A stretch of DNA of 41,504 nt from a virus, in IMG/VR virus record IMGVR_UViG_3300009177_000020, positions 1 to 41,504 of that record, one strand, 5' to 3'. Made by a program: the position numbers and the translations under genes. Below the pieces are notes generated by a model, which ran no database searches, was not told the DNA's origin, and saw nothing but the letters and a program-made list of their open reading frames with translations. Below are positions 34,713-41,504 of this stretch, one piece after another; the stretch's first letter is position 1; each line of letters opens with the position of its first letter.

Positions 34713-35089
34713 TGCCGCTCTTCGCGCAAGCCTTCACGCGGGCGGGCGGCGACCCGGATCTCTCGGCCCTCGCGACGGCGATCCGCCCGACGATCGGCGA
34801 TCCCTTTTACCTCGGGGTCTCGCCGGGCGTTGTGACGGTGCAGAAGCCGAGTGTCTGGACCGGGCCGCAGACGACGGCCGTGCAGGCGGCGGTCACCGCC
34901 GCGCCCGCGCAGACGACGCAGACCGATGCGCAGAACGCGATCGATGACATGTCGATCTTCCAGAAAGCGATCGTCCTGGCGATCATCGACCAGTTGAACG
35001 TGATCCGGGCGGCGTTGCCGAGTCCGCTCGGGCCGATCACGGTGCCGCAGGCGATCGCGGCGGTGCGGGCGAAGGCGGGCACGCTCTGA
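34712..35089 (+). CDS. Structural-module protein, 125 aa
   Basis: It overlaps the previous gene by TAATG. An N-terminal Phe/Gly-rich half (LATAIRPTIGDPFYLG) is followed by SIFQKAIVLAIIDQLNVIRA and PITVPQAIAAVRAKAGTL, a helical C-terminus typical of a small family that follows fibre-like genes in similar phages. Function unknown, perhaps assembly or attachment of the fibre-like protein. Confidence 0.6.
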   Translation: MPLFAQAFTRAGGDPDLSALATAIRPTIGDPFYLGVSPGVVTVQKPSVWTGPQTTAVQAAVTAAPAQTTQTDAQNAIDDMSIFQKAIVLAIIDQLNVIRAALPSPLGPITVPQAIAAVRAKAGTL

Positions 35090-35142
35090 CCGCCTCCTGC
35101 TGCTGGTGCGGCGCCGCCCTGGTCCTCGGGACCGTCAAATGA
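35086..35142 (+). pseudogene. Partial duplicate of the terminase zinc-knuckle start
   Basis: Read in one frame the gap encodes ASCCWCGAALVLGTVK and a stop, matching AICCWCQAPLVVGQVM at residues 17-32 of the terminase ATPase just downstream. The DNA TGCTGCTGGTG is identical in the two copies. No ATG or GTG opens this frame; a CTG at 35086 overlaps the previous stop. It looks like a remnant of a local duplication. Confidence 0.45.
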
Positions 35143-36134
35143 CTGTCGATCTGGACGACGCCCCGATCGGCACGCCGCACGCCACGGCGATCTGCTGCTG
35201 GTGTCAGGCGCCGCTCGTCGTGGGGCAGGTCATGCAGCGGCGGGCGTGGTTGTGCCCGGAGCATTTCAGCCGGCAGACGGCAGTCGGGCTGTTTTCGACC
35301 GTGAAAGGCAAGCCGACGCAGTGCCACAACGTGCCGCTCCCGAGTCAGGCCGCGATTGAGGAGAGCCTGACGCGGTATCTCCTCTGGGGCGGCCAGGCCG
35401 GGCCGGGGAAATCGCACGGGATCCGGAATTGGCTGTATCTGCGCTCGATGCGCCTGCCGGGCCATGAAGCCCTCCTGCTGCGCGAAAACTGGGACCAGTT
35501 GGACAAGAACCACCTGCGCCCGATGGAGCGCGAAGTGCCGGCGCTCGGCGGGCGGTTCTTCAAAGCCGACCGCAAGGTGGAATTCGGCACCGGCTCGACG
35601 GCGTCGATCATCGACTGCGGCCATATGGCCGACCTCGACGCGATCGAACGCTACATCGGCACGGAGTACGGCGCGATTGTGCCAGACGAGGCGAGCCTCT
35701 ATCCCGTCAACGTCGACGGCGTGCCGATTCTCGCCGAGCTCTCGACGCGCGCCCGCAAGCCCTACAAGGATCGCAACGGCGTGCGGGTCGATCCGCGCTT
35801 CATCCCGGTCACCAATCCCGGCGGGCCGTCGGCCTTCTGGCTGCGCGACATGTTCATCGACCATACGCCGGACTACGACAAGTTCCCGAAGCTGCGGCCG
35901 GTCTACAACGACCAGGGCGTGCAGGTGAAAGGCTATCGGCCGGAGCAGTGGGCCTTCATGCCCGCGCGCCTCGCCGACAACCCCTACATGCGCGAGGACT
36001 ACGCGGACACGGACCTTGCGGTGTTGTCCGCGACGCGCTATCGGCAGTTGGCGGAAGGCGACTGGAACGTGTTCGCGGGCGCCTTCTTCAGCGACTTTTC
36101 CATGGCCGTGCATGTGCGCGAGTGGGCCGCCTGA
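35139..36134 (+). CDS. terL: Terminase large subunit, ATPase part with N-terminal zinc knuckle
   Basis: This 331-aa protein holds the packaging motor ATPase. Residues 17-42 (CCWCQAP, LCPEHF) are a Cys-rich knuckle not usual in terminases. Walker A is GGQAGPGKSHGIR near residue 86, the adenine/arginine-finger loop is LLLRENWDQLDKNHL, and Walker B plus catalytic carboxylate is YGAIVPDEASLYP (near residue 180-192). A motif III-like FIPVTNPGGPS follows. The frame ends just after GDWNVFAGAFFSDFSMAVHV, where uninterrupted terminases continue into the nuclease domain. The nuclease is encoded by the next frame, joined by a TGATG overlap. Confidence 0.88.
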   Translation: MTVDLDDAPIGTPHATAICCWCQAPLVVGQVMQRRAWLCPEHFSRQTAVGLFSTVKGKPTQCHNVPLPSQAAIEESLTRYLLWGGQAGPGKSHGIRNWLYLRSMRLPGHEALLLRENWDQLDKNHLRPMEREVPALGGRFFKADRKVEFGTGSTASIIDCGHMADLDAIERYIGTEYGAIVPDEASLYPVNVDGVPILAELSTRARKPYKDRNGVRVDPRFIPVTNPGGPSAFWLRDMFIDHTPDYDKFPKLRPVYNDQGVQVKGYRPEQWAFMPARLADNPYMREDYADTDLAVLSATRYRQLAEGDWNVFAGAFFSDFSMAVHVREWAA

Positions 36135-36153
36135 TGCGCGAGTATTCCGCCAT
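36114..36153 (+). repeat. 20-bp imperfect tandem repeat at the terminase split
   Basis: GTGCGCGAGTGGGCCGCCTG (36114-36133) is followed at once by ATGCGCGAGTATTCCGCCAT (36134-36153); 14 of 20 bases match, including TGCGCGAGT and CCGCC. Removing one unit restores a single frame across the two terminase parts. Confidence 0.75.
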
Positions 36154-36751
36154 CGGCAGCCTCGACTGGGGCTTCAATGCGCCAGGATGCTTTCTGCTCT
36201 GGATGATTCTGCCCGATGGCCACTATCACATCTGGCGGGAGATCAAGTTCCAGTACAAGACCGTGTTCGAAGTCAGCGGGATCATCAAGACGCAGATGGC
36301 TGCGCTGGGCGTGAAACTCGACTACCTCGTGGCCGATCCGGCCTGCTGGCAACATACGGGCGCCGGGCGCGGCGAGGCGATCGCGGAGACGATGACGCGC
36401 CTGAAGCTGCCGATGCGCAAAGGGGACAACGATCGGAAGTCGGGCTGGCAGCGCGTCCATGAGTTGCTCCGTCTGGCGCCGGACGGGCGCCCGTGGCTCA
36501 CGATCGACCCCTCGTGCAAATACCTCGCGCGGACGCTGGCCGGGGCGATGTGCGACAAGAACGACGCCGACGACGTGAACACGCAGAGCGACGACCACGC
36601 GCTCGACAGTCTGCGCTACGGGGCGATGAGTCGGATGTCACCGTATCGCGTCATGAAGCCGAAGCGAACGCCGCCGGCCGGCTCGCCGGCCGCGATCATG
36701 GCAAAGCTGCGGGAGAAAGTCGGCAAGCGTCGGTGGGGGAAAGCCGCATGA
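36134..36751 (+). CDS. terL: Terminase large subunit, nuclease part
   Basis: This 205-aa frame carries the RNase H-like nuclease that cuts concatemeric DNA. It has GSLDWGFNAPG (first Asp), DYLVADPACW (second acidic site) and a closing NTQSDDHALDSLRYGAMS helix with catalytic Asp residues, the usual three acidic sites in order. Between them are IWREIKFQYKTVFEVSGII and KSGWQRVHELLRLAPD. The ATG overlaps the ATPase stop. Normal large terminases have both domains in one chain of about 500-550 aa; together these two parts are 536 aa. The split is either a real two-gene arrangement or an inactivating duplication. Confidence 0.85.
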   Translation: MREYSAIGSLDWGFNAPGCFLLWMILPDGHYHIWREIKFQYKTVFEVSGIIKTQMAALGVKLDYLVADPACWQHTGAGRGEAIAETMTRLKLPMRKGDNDRKSGWQRVHELLRLAPDGRPWLTIDPSCKYLARTLAGAMCDKNDADDVNTQSDDHALDSLRYGAMSRMSPYRVMKPKRTPPAGSPAAIMAKLREKVGKRRWGKAA

Positions 36752-38976
36752 TGCCGACCCTGCCGCCCCAGGCGCCGCGTCAACTCCCGCCGCAAGGCGC
36801 GCCGCCGCTGGGTGCGCCGCAAGCGCCGACGCCGCCGGTCGCCCCGGCCCCGCCACCCGAGCCGCCGCCGCTCCAGATGTCCGAGGACGATGTCACCCTC
36901 TGGTGGGCGCGCATCACGCAGGCGCGGGCGGAACGCAAGAAACGCAGCGACCTGTGGACGGGCCTCCTGCAAGGCTACCTGCCGCCGGTGCAGCAGAATT
37001 CGTACGACATCAACAGCAACGTCCACTTTCGGGATACCCATTTGAAGATCGCGGAGACGTGGTCGCAAATGCCCGAGTGGCACCTGACGCCGCTCGAGCC
37101 GCTCCACGACCTGCGCGATCCGAAAACCGGCCAGCCCTTCGCCAAGCCGGACGGCAAGCCGATGGACCCGGCCGAAATCGCGGCGCATGTGGTCGCCATC
37201 AAGCGCGAAGTCTTGAACTACTACCTCGGCCCGGATCACGCCGATGCGGATCACGCGATCCTCGAAGCGCTCTTCAACATCTTCACGACGAGCGGCATCG
37301 GCGCGCTGAAGGTGCACTATCAGTCCGACCTGCAGCCGACACCGCAGCAGGTGCCCGGCCCGCCGCAAGCCAATGTCGGGGATGTGCTCGGCCTGAGTCC
37401 CGTGGCGACCTACGTGACAGAGATGGTGGACACGCCGGTCTACGAACGCTTCCGCGTCGATGCCTTCTCGCCGGAGAAGTTGCTGATCCCGCACGACTGG
37501 CGCTCGACGCAATACGACCAGGCGCCGTGGCTCGGGATGGAATTCTGCATCCCGCTCGCCGACGCGAAACGGCAATTCAAGCTGGGCGATGACGTCGAGG
37601 CCAACGCCGCGCGCGATGACCGCGTCATCTCGGAAGACAAAGACGCGCTGGCAAGCGGCGCGAAAGACCTCGTCCAGGGCGTCGAAATCTGGCTGCACGC
37701 GGCGAAATTCGACCCCGCCGTCGCGCACTCCGAACTCTTCTATCAACTCGTCCTGATCGAGGGGATGGACCAGCCGGCGCAGTATCGCCGCACGCCGTAT
37801 CAGACGCTCGGCCCCGATGGGCGGTTGACCGCCGACTCGATGATCGGCAATCCCATCCACCCGGTCGTGCTGCGCGTCCTGCCCGATCACGCGTGGCCGC
37901 CGGCCGACGCCGCCTTCACCGACCCGCTCGTGCGGATCGAGAACACCTGGCTCAGTCAGGATCTCAAGGCGCGCGACGCCAACATCCCGCGCTTCCTGCA
38001 CTCGGACGCGATTACCGAAGTCGTGAACAAACTCGCGGACGTCGATGTCGGGCAGGGCGTCGGCGTCCCCGACGAGCTGATGATGCGCGGGAAGGATCAA
38101 CTCCTGGTCGCGGTGCCGCATCTCGAAAACGCGCAGAGCGACACGACCGGCCGCGCCGAAATCCGACGGGCGCGGGAAGAGACCTTGGGCCTCGGCAGCA
38201 ACCAGGCGGGCAGCGTCACCGGGAAGGTGCATTCCGCGACGGAAAACGCCATCGTCCAGCAGAACGTCAGCGTGCGCCTCAAAAGCGAGCGCGGCGAGCT
38301 CGTGAAATCGGTCAAGCGCCTGGCGCGCAAGTTCGACAGTCTCCTGCAACGCTACTGCGACCAGCGCGCCTATGTGGAAATTGTCGGCGCGCAGGGCGAA
38401 CGCATCCTCGCGATGTGGGACCAGCAGTTGATCGCCGGGCGCTACGCCTACGACATCACGCCGGATTCGCAACTGGCGAGCGATCCGGATAAACGTCGAA
38501 AAGATGTCTTGGATTATGTGAATTTCCTGGCGAAGAGTCCGTACACCAATCAGGCGGAGATGCACCGGGTCGTGGATCTGGAATTTGGCTACGACCCGTC
38601 GCGCATGATGCAGCCGCCGCCGGCCCCCCCGGAACCGAAACCCGCCGTCAGCTACAGCTTCCGCGGCGAGGACATGAGCAGCCCGATCTGTGTCGCGGCG
38701 ATGCTTGAGGCGGGCGTGAAGCTGACACCGGAACTCATCAAGCAGGCGCAGCAGGCGATTCTCGCGGCGGGGCAGGCGATGCTGGAAGCGCCGGTGCCGG
38801 GGCAGGCGGAAGCCTTGCTCGCGCAGCACCAGAAAGCGACCGCGGCGAACCAACCGCATGGCGGGCCGGCGGACAAGGCCGACATTTTGTCGAAGCACTC
38901 GTCCGAGCAGACGGGCGAATTGACGGGCCCGAAACCCGGCGGGCAACTGCCGCAAGCGCCGAGTCGCGTGCAATGA
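36748..38976 (+). CDS. Portal protein (podovirus/P22-sized)
   Basis: This 742-aa protein forms the dodecameric portal ring at the packaging vertex. The first 45 residues are a Pro/Ala-rich linker (starts MM at 36748; ATG 36751 also possible, overlapping the nuclease stop). The core has WWARITQARAERKKRSDLWT, YDINSNVHFRDTHLKIAETW, a beta-rich wing and WPPADAAFTDPLVRIENTWL. A long clip/stem helix region follows (EIRRAREETLGLGSNQAGSV, TATENA-like KVHSATENAIVQQNVSVRLK), then a helical C-terminus ending in low-complexity QAPSRVQ, like a barrel. P22 portal has a similar length, supporting a podovirus. Confidence 0.85.
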   Translation: MMPTLPPQAPRQLPPQGAPPLGAPQAPTPPVAPAPPPEPPPLQMSEDDVTLWWARITQARAERKKRSDLWTGLLQGYLPPVQQNSYDINSNVHFRDTHLKIAETWSQMPEWHLTPLEPLHDLRDPKTGQPFAKPDGKPMDPAEIAAHVVAIKREVLNYYLGPDHADADHAILEALFNIFTTSGIGALKVHYQSDLQPTPQQVPGPPQANVGDVLGLSPVATYVTEMVDTPVYERFRVDAFSPEKLLIPHDWRSTQYDQAPWLGMEFCIPLADAKRQFKLGDDVEANAARDDRVISEDKDALASGAKDLVQGVEIWLHAAKFDPAVAHSELFYQLVLIEGMDQPAQYRRTPYQTLGPDGRLTADSMIGNPIHPVVLRVLPDHAWPPADAAFTDPLVRIENTWLSQDLKARDANIPRFLHSDAITEVVNKLADVDVGQGVGVPDELMMRGKDQLLVAVPHLENAQSDTTGRAEIRRAREETLGLGSNQAGSVTGKVHSATENAIVQQNVSVRLKSERGELVKSVKRLARKFDSLLQRYCDQRAYVEIVGAQGERILAMWDQQLIAGRYAYDITPDSQLASDPDKRRKDVLDYVNFLAKSPYTNQAEMHRVVDLEFGYDPSRMMQPPPAPPEPKPAVSYSFRGEDMSSPICVAAMLEAGVKLTPELIKQAQQAILAAGQAMLEAPVPGQAEALLAQHQKATAANQPHGGPADKADILSKHSSEQTGELTGPKPGGQLPQAPSRVQ

Positions 38977-39434
38977 CCGAGTATTCAGAGCAGGTGATCG
39001 TGGCGGCCGAGGCGGCGTTCGCCGAGCAGCAGGCCCGTCGCGGCGAGACGCGGTGCGCCAAGTGCCAGGCGGTGCTGCACGTCGGCGATTTCCCCTTCTG
39101 CCGCAACGGGCCGAGCGATCACGCGCGCGGCGTCTCGACCGTCGTCGGCGACGAGGTCGACTTCGTGCAGGTGAACGGCCTGAAGCAGCCGCGCCGATTC
39201 CGTTCACGCCTTGAACATCAACGCTGGCTGAAAGAACAGGGCTACCGCGTCTACGACACGCACGTCGGCGAGCAGGGCAGCGACAAGTCCAAGCACACCC
39301 GGAGCGCGGCGATCATGGACCCGCAGACCCTGGAGAACGGGCGGTATCTGGTGACGCATCGCGCGATGATCGACGCCGACGAGCCCGACGAGCCGCTGCA
39401 TATCAGATGGGTCGATGAGGACACCGGGCTATGA
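38973..39434 (+). CDS. Zinc-ribbon protein, 153 aa
   Basis: ATGA overlap with the portal. An N-terminal helix, then RCAKCQAVLHVGDFPFCRN as a zinc ribbon, and a basic middle (KQPRRFRSRLEHQRWLKEQG) with a substrate-like YRVYDTHVGEQGSDKSKHT. Similar short ribbon proteins often follow portals. The C-terminal half (YLVTHRAMIDADEPDEPLHI) is acidic. Function unknown. Confidence 0.65.
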   Translation: MTEYSEQVIVAAEAAFAEQQARRGETRCAKCQAVLHVGDFPFCRNGPSDHARGVSTVVGDEVDFVQVNGLKQPRRFRSRLEHQRWLKEQGYRVYDTHVGEQGSDKSKHTRSAAIMDPQTLENGRYLVTHRAMIDADEPDEPLHIRWVDEDTGL

Positions 39435-39712
39435 GCGAGAAAGGCAACGCCATCTGGACGCCGGACGGCCTGGTTGATCTCAGCGGAGCGGCGACGCGCG
39501 ACCGCGTCGAGCTCCGCAAGGGCTTGACCGAGTGGTTCCGGCAGTTCGCGGACGTCGCCGCGCATTTTCAGCTCGGGCTCTACTGCGCGAAGTGTAAGGC
39601 GGATCTCGTCGGCAAGAACAACGACGCGGACAAAGTCTACACCGTGGCCTGCCAGTGCCGGGAATTTGTGGGCACCAACAGGGACTATCAACCGCCAGCG
39701 AAGGTGAACTGA
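39431..39712 (+). CDS. Zinc-binding protein, 93 aa
   Basis: Overlaps the previous gene by four bases. A helical segment (RVELRKGLTEWFRQFADVAA) leads to LYCAKCKADLVGKNNDADKV and ACQCREFVGTNRD, a zinc ribbon of the type found in phage head-region proteins. Ends one base before the next ATG. Unknown role. Confidence 0.62.
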   Translation: MSEKGNAIWTPDGLVDLSGAATRDRVELRKGLTEWFRQFADVAAHFQLGLYCAKCKADLVGKNNDADKVYTVACQCREFVGTNRDYQPPAKVN

Positions 39713-39713
39713 C

Positions 39714-39962
39714 ATGACGACAGATGAAGCCCGGGCGATTGTCGCGGAATTTCAACAGGCCGTGAGTACCAGTCACGGCACGATCGGCAACGCGGAGTTG
39801 TCCCGCTTCTCCGGCGCGCTGGCCGGGGCGGTCAACGCGCTCGCCACCCAGCTCGACGCCCTGGCGCCGAAGGCCAAAGAGGCGGCGCCGTCGCACGTCG
39901 AAAAGCACGACGCCAAGCACGACGCCAAGCACGCCGACAAACACGACGCGAAGCATCGGTGA
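39714..39962 (+). CDS. Small protein with His/Asp/Lys-repeat tail, 82 aa
   Basis: A helical body (EARAIVAEFQQAVSTSHGTI, GALAGAVNALATQLDALA) ends in KHDAKHDAKHADKHDAKHR, four near-perfect KHDA units. The tail would bind divalent metal or DNA backbone by charge and is probably recent, since the DNA repeats CACGACGCCAAG closely. Function unknown. Confidence 0.58.
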   Translation: MTTDEARAIVAEFQQAVSTSHGTIGNAELSRFSGALAGAVNALATQLDALAPKAKEAAPSHVEKHDAKHDAKHADKHDAKHR

Positions 39963-39981
39963 ATGTGCCGCAGGCTCGGCT

Positions 39982-40104
39982 GTGAATACGACGTGTACGT
40001 GCCCGAAGCCCTTGTGGGTGATTCGCCCGTCGGGCAAGGTCGCCTGCGCCCTGTGCGGCGCGCCGCCTCCGGATCCGACGCCGGAGGCACCGTCCCGGCC
40101 ATGA
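39982..40104 (+). CDS. Zinc-ribbon micro-protein, 40 aa
   Basis: GTG 39982 opens a frame encoding CTCPKPLWVIRPSGKVACAL followed by CGAPPP, a clear Cys pair-Cys pair ribbon, and stops inside the next ATG (ATGA). A longer alternative frame covering 39963-40205 has an Arg-rich, feature-free start and is less credible. Confidence 0.62.
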   Translation: MNTTCTCPKPLWVIRPSGKVACALCGAPPPDPTPEAPSRP

Positions 40105-40205
40105 CGGGCCGCGACAAGAGCTACTGGCAGCAGGTGGCGGAGACGGTGCTCGTGTGCGCCGTCTTCGGGATCGTCTGGCTGCTCGGCTACTGGGTGAGCC
40201 GATGA
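40101..40205 (+). CDS. Single-span membrane micro-protein, 34 aa
   Basis: Starts in the stop of the zinc-ribbon gene. MTGRDKSYWQQVAETV leads to the span LVCAVFGIVWLLGYWVS, a short single-pass protein. Stop overlaps the next ATG. Probably expressed with its neighbours. Confidence 0.58.
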   Translation: MTGRDKSYWQQVAETVLVCAVFGIVWLLGYWVSR

Positions 40206-40384
40206 CGCTTGGAATCTTATGGTCACTCGCTCTTGTCGCGTTGGCATGGGGCGGGACCGCATGGGCCGTGCAGGGGACGTGCCCCTGTGCGGATTGCCAG
40301 CCGGTCGGACAGCGCGGCAAGGCAATGACGATCGCGGGGATGGTTGTTGTGAGTGGGCTACTGCTGTATCGGTGGATGGCATGA
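40202..40384 (+). CDS. Two-span membrane micro-protein, 60 aa
   Basis: Spans at residues 3-22 (LGILWSLALVALAWGGTAWA) and 42-57 (MTIAGMVVVSGLLLYRWM), joined by a loop with CPCADC, a possible metal or disulfide site. Overlaps both neighbours. Confidence 0.6.
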   Translation: MTLGILWSLALVALAWGGTAWAVQGTCPCADCQPVGQRGKAMTIAGMVVVSGLLLYRWMA

Positions 40385-40560
40385 ACGTCCGCGTCACGCG
40401 CGAGGACACGCCGCACCGCTCGACGCTCTACACCGCGATCGCGATCGAGCTGGCCGAAGGCAAGATGACGCTCATCGCCAAAGACGGCGAGGAGTTGTTT
40501 CTCGACGTGGTCGACGCGACCGTCGAGATCGACACCGATGCCGGGAGCGACGGGGCATGA
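40381..40560 (+). CDS. Small beta-rich protein, 59 aa
   Basis: Two to four strands (NVRVTREDTPHRSTLYTAI, KMTLIAKDGEELFLDVVDA, TVEIDTDAG), which fits a small beta-sandwich. Overlaps both neighbours by ATGA. Unknown role. Confidence 0.58.
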   Translation: MNVRVTREDTPHRSTLYTAIAIELAEGKMTLIAKDGEELFLDVVDATVEIDTDAGSDGA

Positions 40561-40754
40561 CCGAGCAGGAACTGATCCGCGAGATCGTCAGCGCGTCGGT
40601 CGTCGCCTATCTCGCGGGCGGGGAACTCGGGCCGATTCAGCCGGCGGTCGATGCCGTGCTGGCGGTGCTCAAGCGCGCCGATGTCCGGTTGACGTTGCCG
40701 TATCGGCTGACGCCGCGCGTGAAAGACGGCGGCTGGCGGATTCTTGAGGACTGA
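40557..40754 (+). CDS. Small protein, 65 aa, last gene before the terminator
   Basis: An N-terminal helix (EQELIREIVSASVVAYLAGG) is followed by a helix with AVDAVLAVLKRADVRLTLP and a beta end. Unknown family. About 90 bases separate its stop from the terminator stem. Confidence 0.58.
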   Translation: MTEQELIREIVSASVVAYLAGGELGPIQPAVDAVLAVLKRADVRLTLPYRLTPRVKDGGWRILED

Positions 40755-40760
40755 GATGTA

Positions 40761-40902
40761 AGGACACAAGTTTGACGGCGTGCTAGGCCCGGCCGGGCCG
40801 AACACCGCGCACCCCGCGCGGCGCGCGCTGACAGAGGGGACGCAGAAAAGGGGACTGCGATGGCTGAAATCGAGCCGTTGCCGTCCCCTTTTTTTGTGTC
40901 CT
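40761..40902. repeat. MITE-like element bounded by 9-bp inverted repeats
   Basis: AGGACACAA (40761-40769) and TTGTGTCCT (40894-40902) are perfect inverted repeats around about 124 bp with no gene. Inside are the palindrome GGCCCGGCCGGGCC and a strong terminator hairpin. GGGGAC...GTCCCC hairpins with these flanks look like REP/MITE-type elements in GC-rich bacteria; that assignment is inference. Confidence 0.45.
40846..40895 (+). terminator. Terminator before the scaffold gene
   Basis: AAAAGGGGAC (40846-40855) pairs with GTCCCCTTTT (40883-40892), with a second small stem GGCT/AGCC inside the loop, and the T-run reaches seven (40889-40895). It ends the portal and small-gene transcript. The A-run on the left makes it partly active in the other direction. 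Confidence 0.8.
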
Positions 40903-40964
40903 CCGGTTTGGGAGGCGTCACCACACGACGCAGGGAAGGCCACCACACGGCCACGAGGGAACGT

Positions 40965-41504
40965 ATGGAGACCGCAGACGTATCGACCCCGGTTACGACG
41001 ACTGAGACGCCAAGTTCGGCCGCGCCCACGACAGCGGCGCCGTCTTCGTCTGCGTCCCCGGGACGGCCGACGTCAATGCGCGACGCATTGCTGCAGGCCA
41101 ACGCCGCGACCGATCCCAGCGCCCCACCACAGGAGACTGCCGCCACAGGGCAGGCGGCGCTGACCGATCCGACCGCGGTTCACCCCAGTGCGAAGGAAGG
41201 GCCGATTCCCTTTCAGGTTCACAAGACGGCGCTCGACAACGCGCGTGTGAAAGAGCGCGAAGCGGTGCAGGCGGAATTCGACCAGCAATACGGCTGGGCG
41301 AAGAACGTCCCGCGGGAAACGATCGAGCACTGGTCGGGGATCGCCAAGACGATGGCGAGCGACCCGGCCCGCTTTCTCGACACGTATTTCGCGGAAGCCG
41401 CCAACGACCCGCGCTTCAGTGCGTCCGTCCGCTCGTGGGCGGCGCGCACGCTCGGCGCGCGGAGTCCGCAGTCTCCCCAGCAGGCGCCGATGCCGGAACC
41501 CGAC
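40965..41504 (+). CDS. Scaffolding protein, N-terminal part (continues at base 107)
   Basis: ATG 40965 has GAGGGA just upstream. These 180 codons are the start of the 350-aa scaffold that continues at 107-619 after the circular joint. The first 80 residues are Ser/Thr/Ala/Pro-rich and disordered (TPVTTTETPSSAAPTTAAPS). They are followed by IPFQVHKTALDNARVKEREA and a helical stretch (TIEHWSGIAKTMASDPARFL). Scaffolds typically have a disordered start and helical centre. The gene follows a terminator, so it probably has its own expression signal, which I could not locate. Confidence 0.75.
   Translation, partial: METADVSTPVTTTETPSSAAPTTAAPSSSASPGRPTSMRDALLQANAATDPSAPPQETAATGQAALTDPTAVHPSAKEGPIPFQVHKTALDNARVKEREAVQAEFDQQYGWAKNVPRETIEHWSGIAKTMASDPARFLDTYFAEAANDPRFSASVRSWAARTLGARSPQSPQQAPMPEPD
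41399..41504. repeat. Terminal redundancy, right copy
   Basis: Identical to bases 1-106. It marks the circular closure inside the scaffold gene. Confidence 0.93.

Noticed and set aside
36616-39207. 863-aa minus-strand open frame opposite the portal gene
   Set aside because: Arg/His/Asp-rich shadow of a GC-rich gene; the plus frame has recognisable portal features and coupled neighbours.
39963-40205. 80-aa frame starting at ATG 39963
   Set aside because: Its first 46 residues are Arg/Gly-rich without features, while a different frame there encodes a clean zinc ribbon coupled by ATGA to the membrane micro-protein at 40101.

Overview
The window is a complete temperate phage genome. It is high in GC, about two thirds by eye, and was assembled as a circle. 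Bases 1-106 are repeated exactly at 41399-41504, so the unique genome is 41,398 bp and the scaffolding-protein gene runs across the cut (40965-41504, continuing at 107-619). The virion genes suggest a short-tailed, podovirus-like member of the Caudoviricetes. There is a P22-sized portal (742 aa), a scaffold, an HK97-fold-type coat protein, neck and nozzle-like proteins and several ejection-type internal proteins. There is no tape measure, tail tube, sheath or baseplate. The host cannot be named from the window. Base composition and an Asp/Glu/Lys-poor, Ala/Gly/Arg-rich proteome fit a GC-rich soil-type bacterium, and the attachment site shows it carries a tRNA-Gly(CCC) gene.

Layout. (1) 0-14 kb, plus strand: scaffold, coat, decoration protein, a strong terminator, then a TPR plus SPINDLY/OGT-type (GT41) glycosyltransferase, followed by neck, nozzle, fibre-like and internal virion proteins. 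Almost every gene overlaps the next by ATGA or TGATG. (2) 14-17.1 kb: small membrane proteins (holin/spanin-like) around a clan GH-A glycoside-hydrolase-like protein. (3) 17.1-19.8 kb, mostly minus strand: attP (3' half of tRNA-Gly with flanking arm-type repeats), tyrosine integrase, two small genes and an XRE repressor, then a compact divergent promoter/operator. (4) 19.8-30.3 kb, plus strand: Cro-like and Xis-like regulators, ERF recombinase, HNH protein, replication initiator with an internal iteron-like origin candidate, a putative loader, DUF1064 nuclease, adenine methyltransferase and many small zinc-binding proteins. (5) 30.4-32.0 kb, minus strand: a four-gene operon ending in a serine recombinase, read from a near-consensus, apparently leaderless promoter. 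(6) 32.1-41.5 kb, plus strand: structured non-coding DNA, small terminase, small genes, a terminase large subunit split into ATPase and nuclease frames, portal, and a string of very small genes up to a terminator before the scaffold.

The most unusual features are these. Eight copies of a roughly 60-bp imperfect-palindromic repeat lie in strictly alternating orientation (+ - + - + - + -) between 23.85 and 30.37 kb. They bracket gene cassettes, and the repeats supply leader mini-ORFs or C-terminal tails to the bracketed genes. A serine recombinase gene ends 12 bp from the last copy. A eukaryote-like O-GlcNAc-transferase-family enzyme is embedded in the head module. The large terminase appears to have been broken by a 20-bp imperfect tandem duplication. 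All functions are inferred from sequence reading alone; no database search was run.
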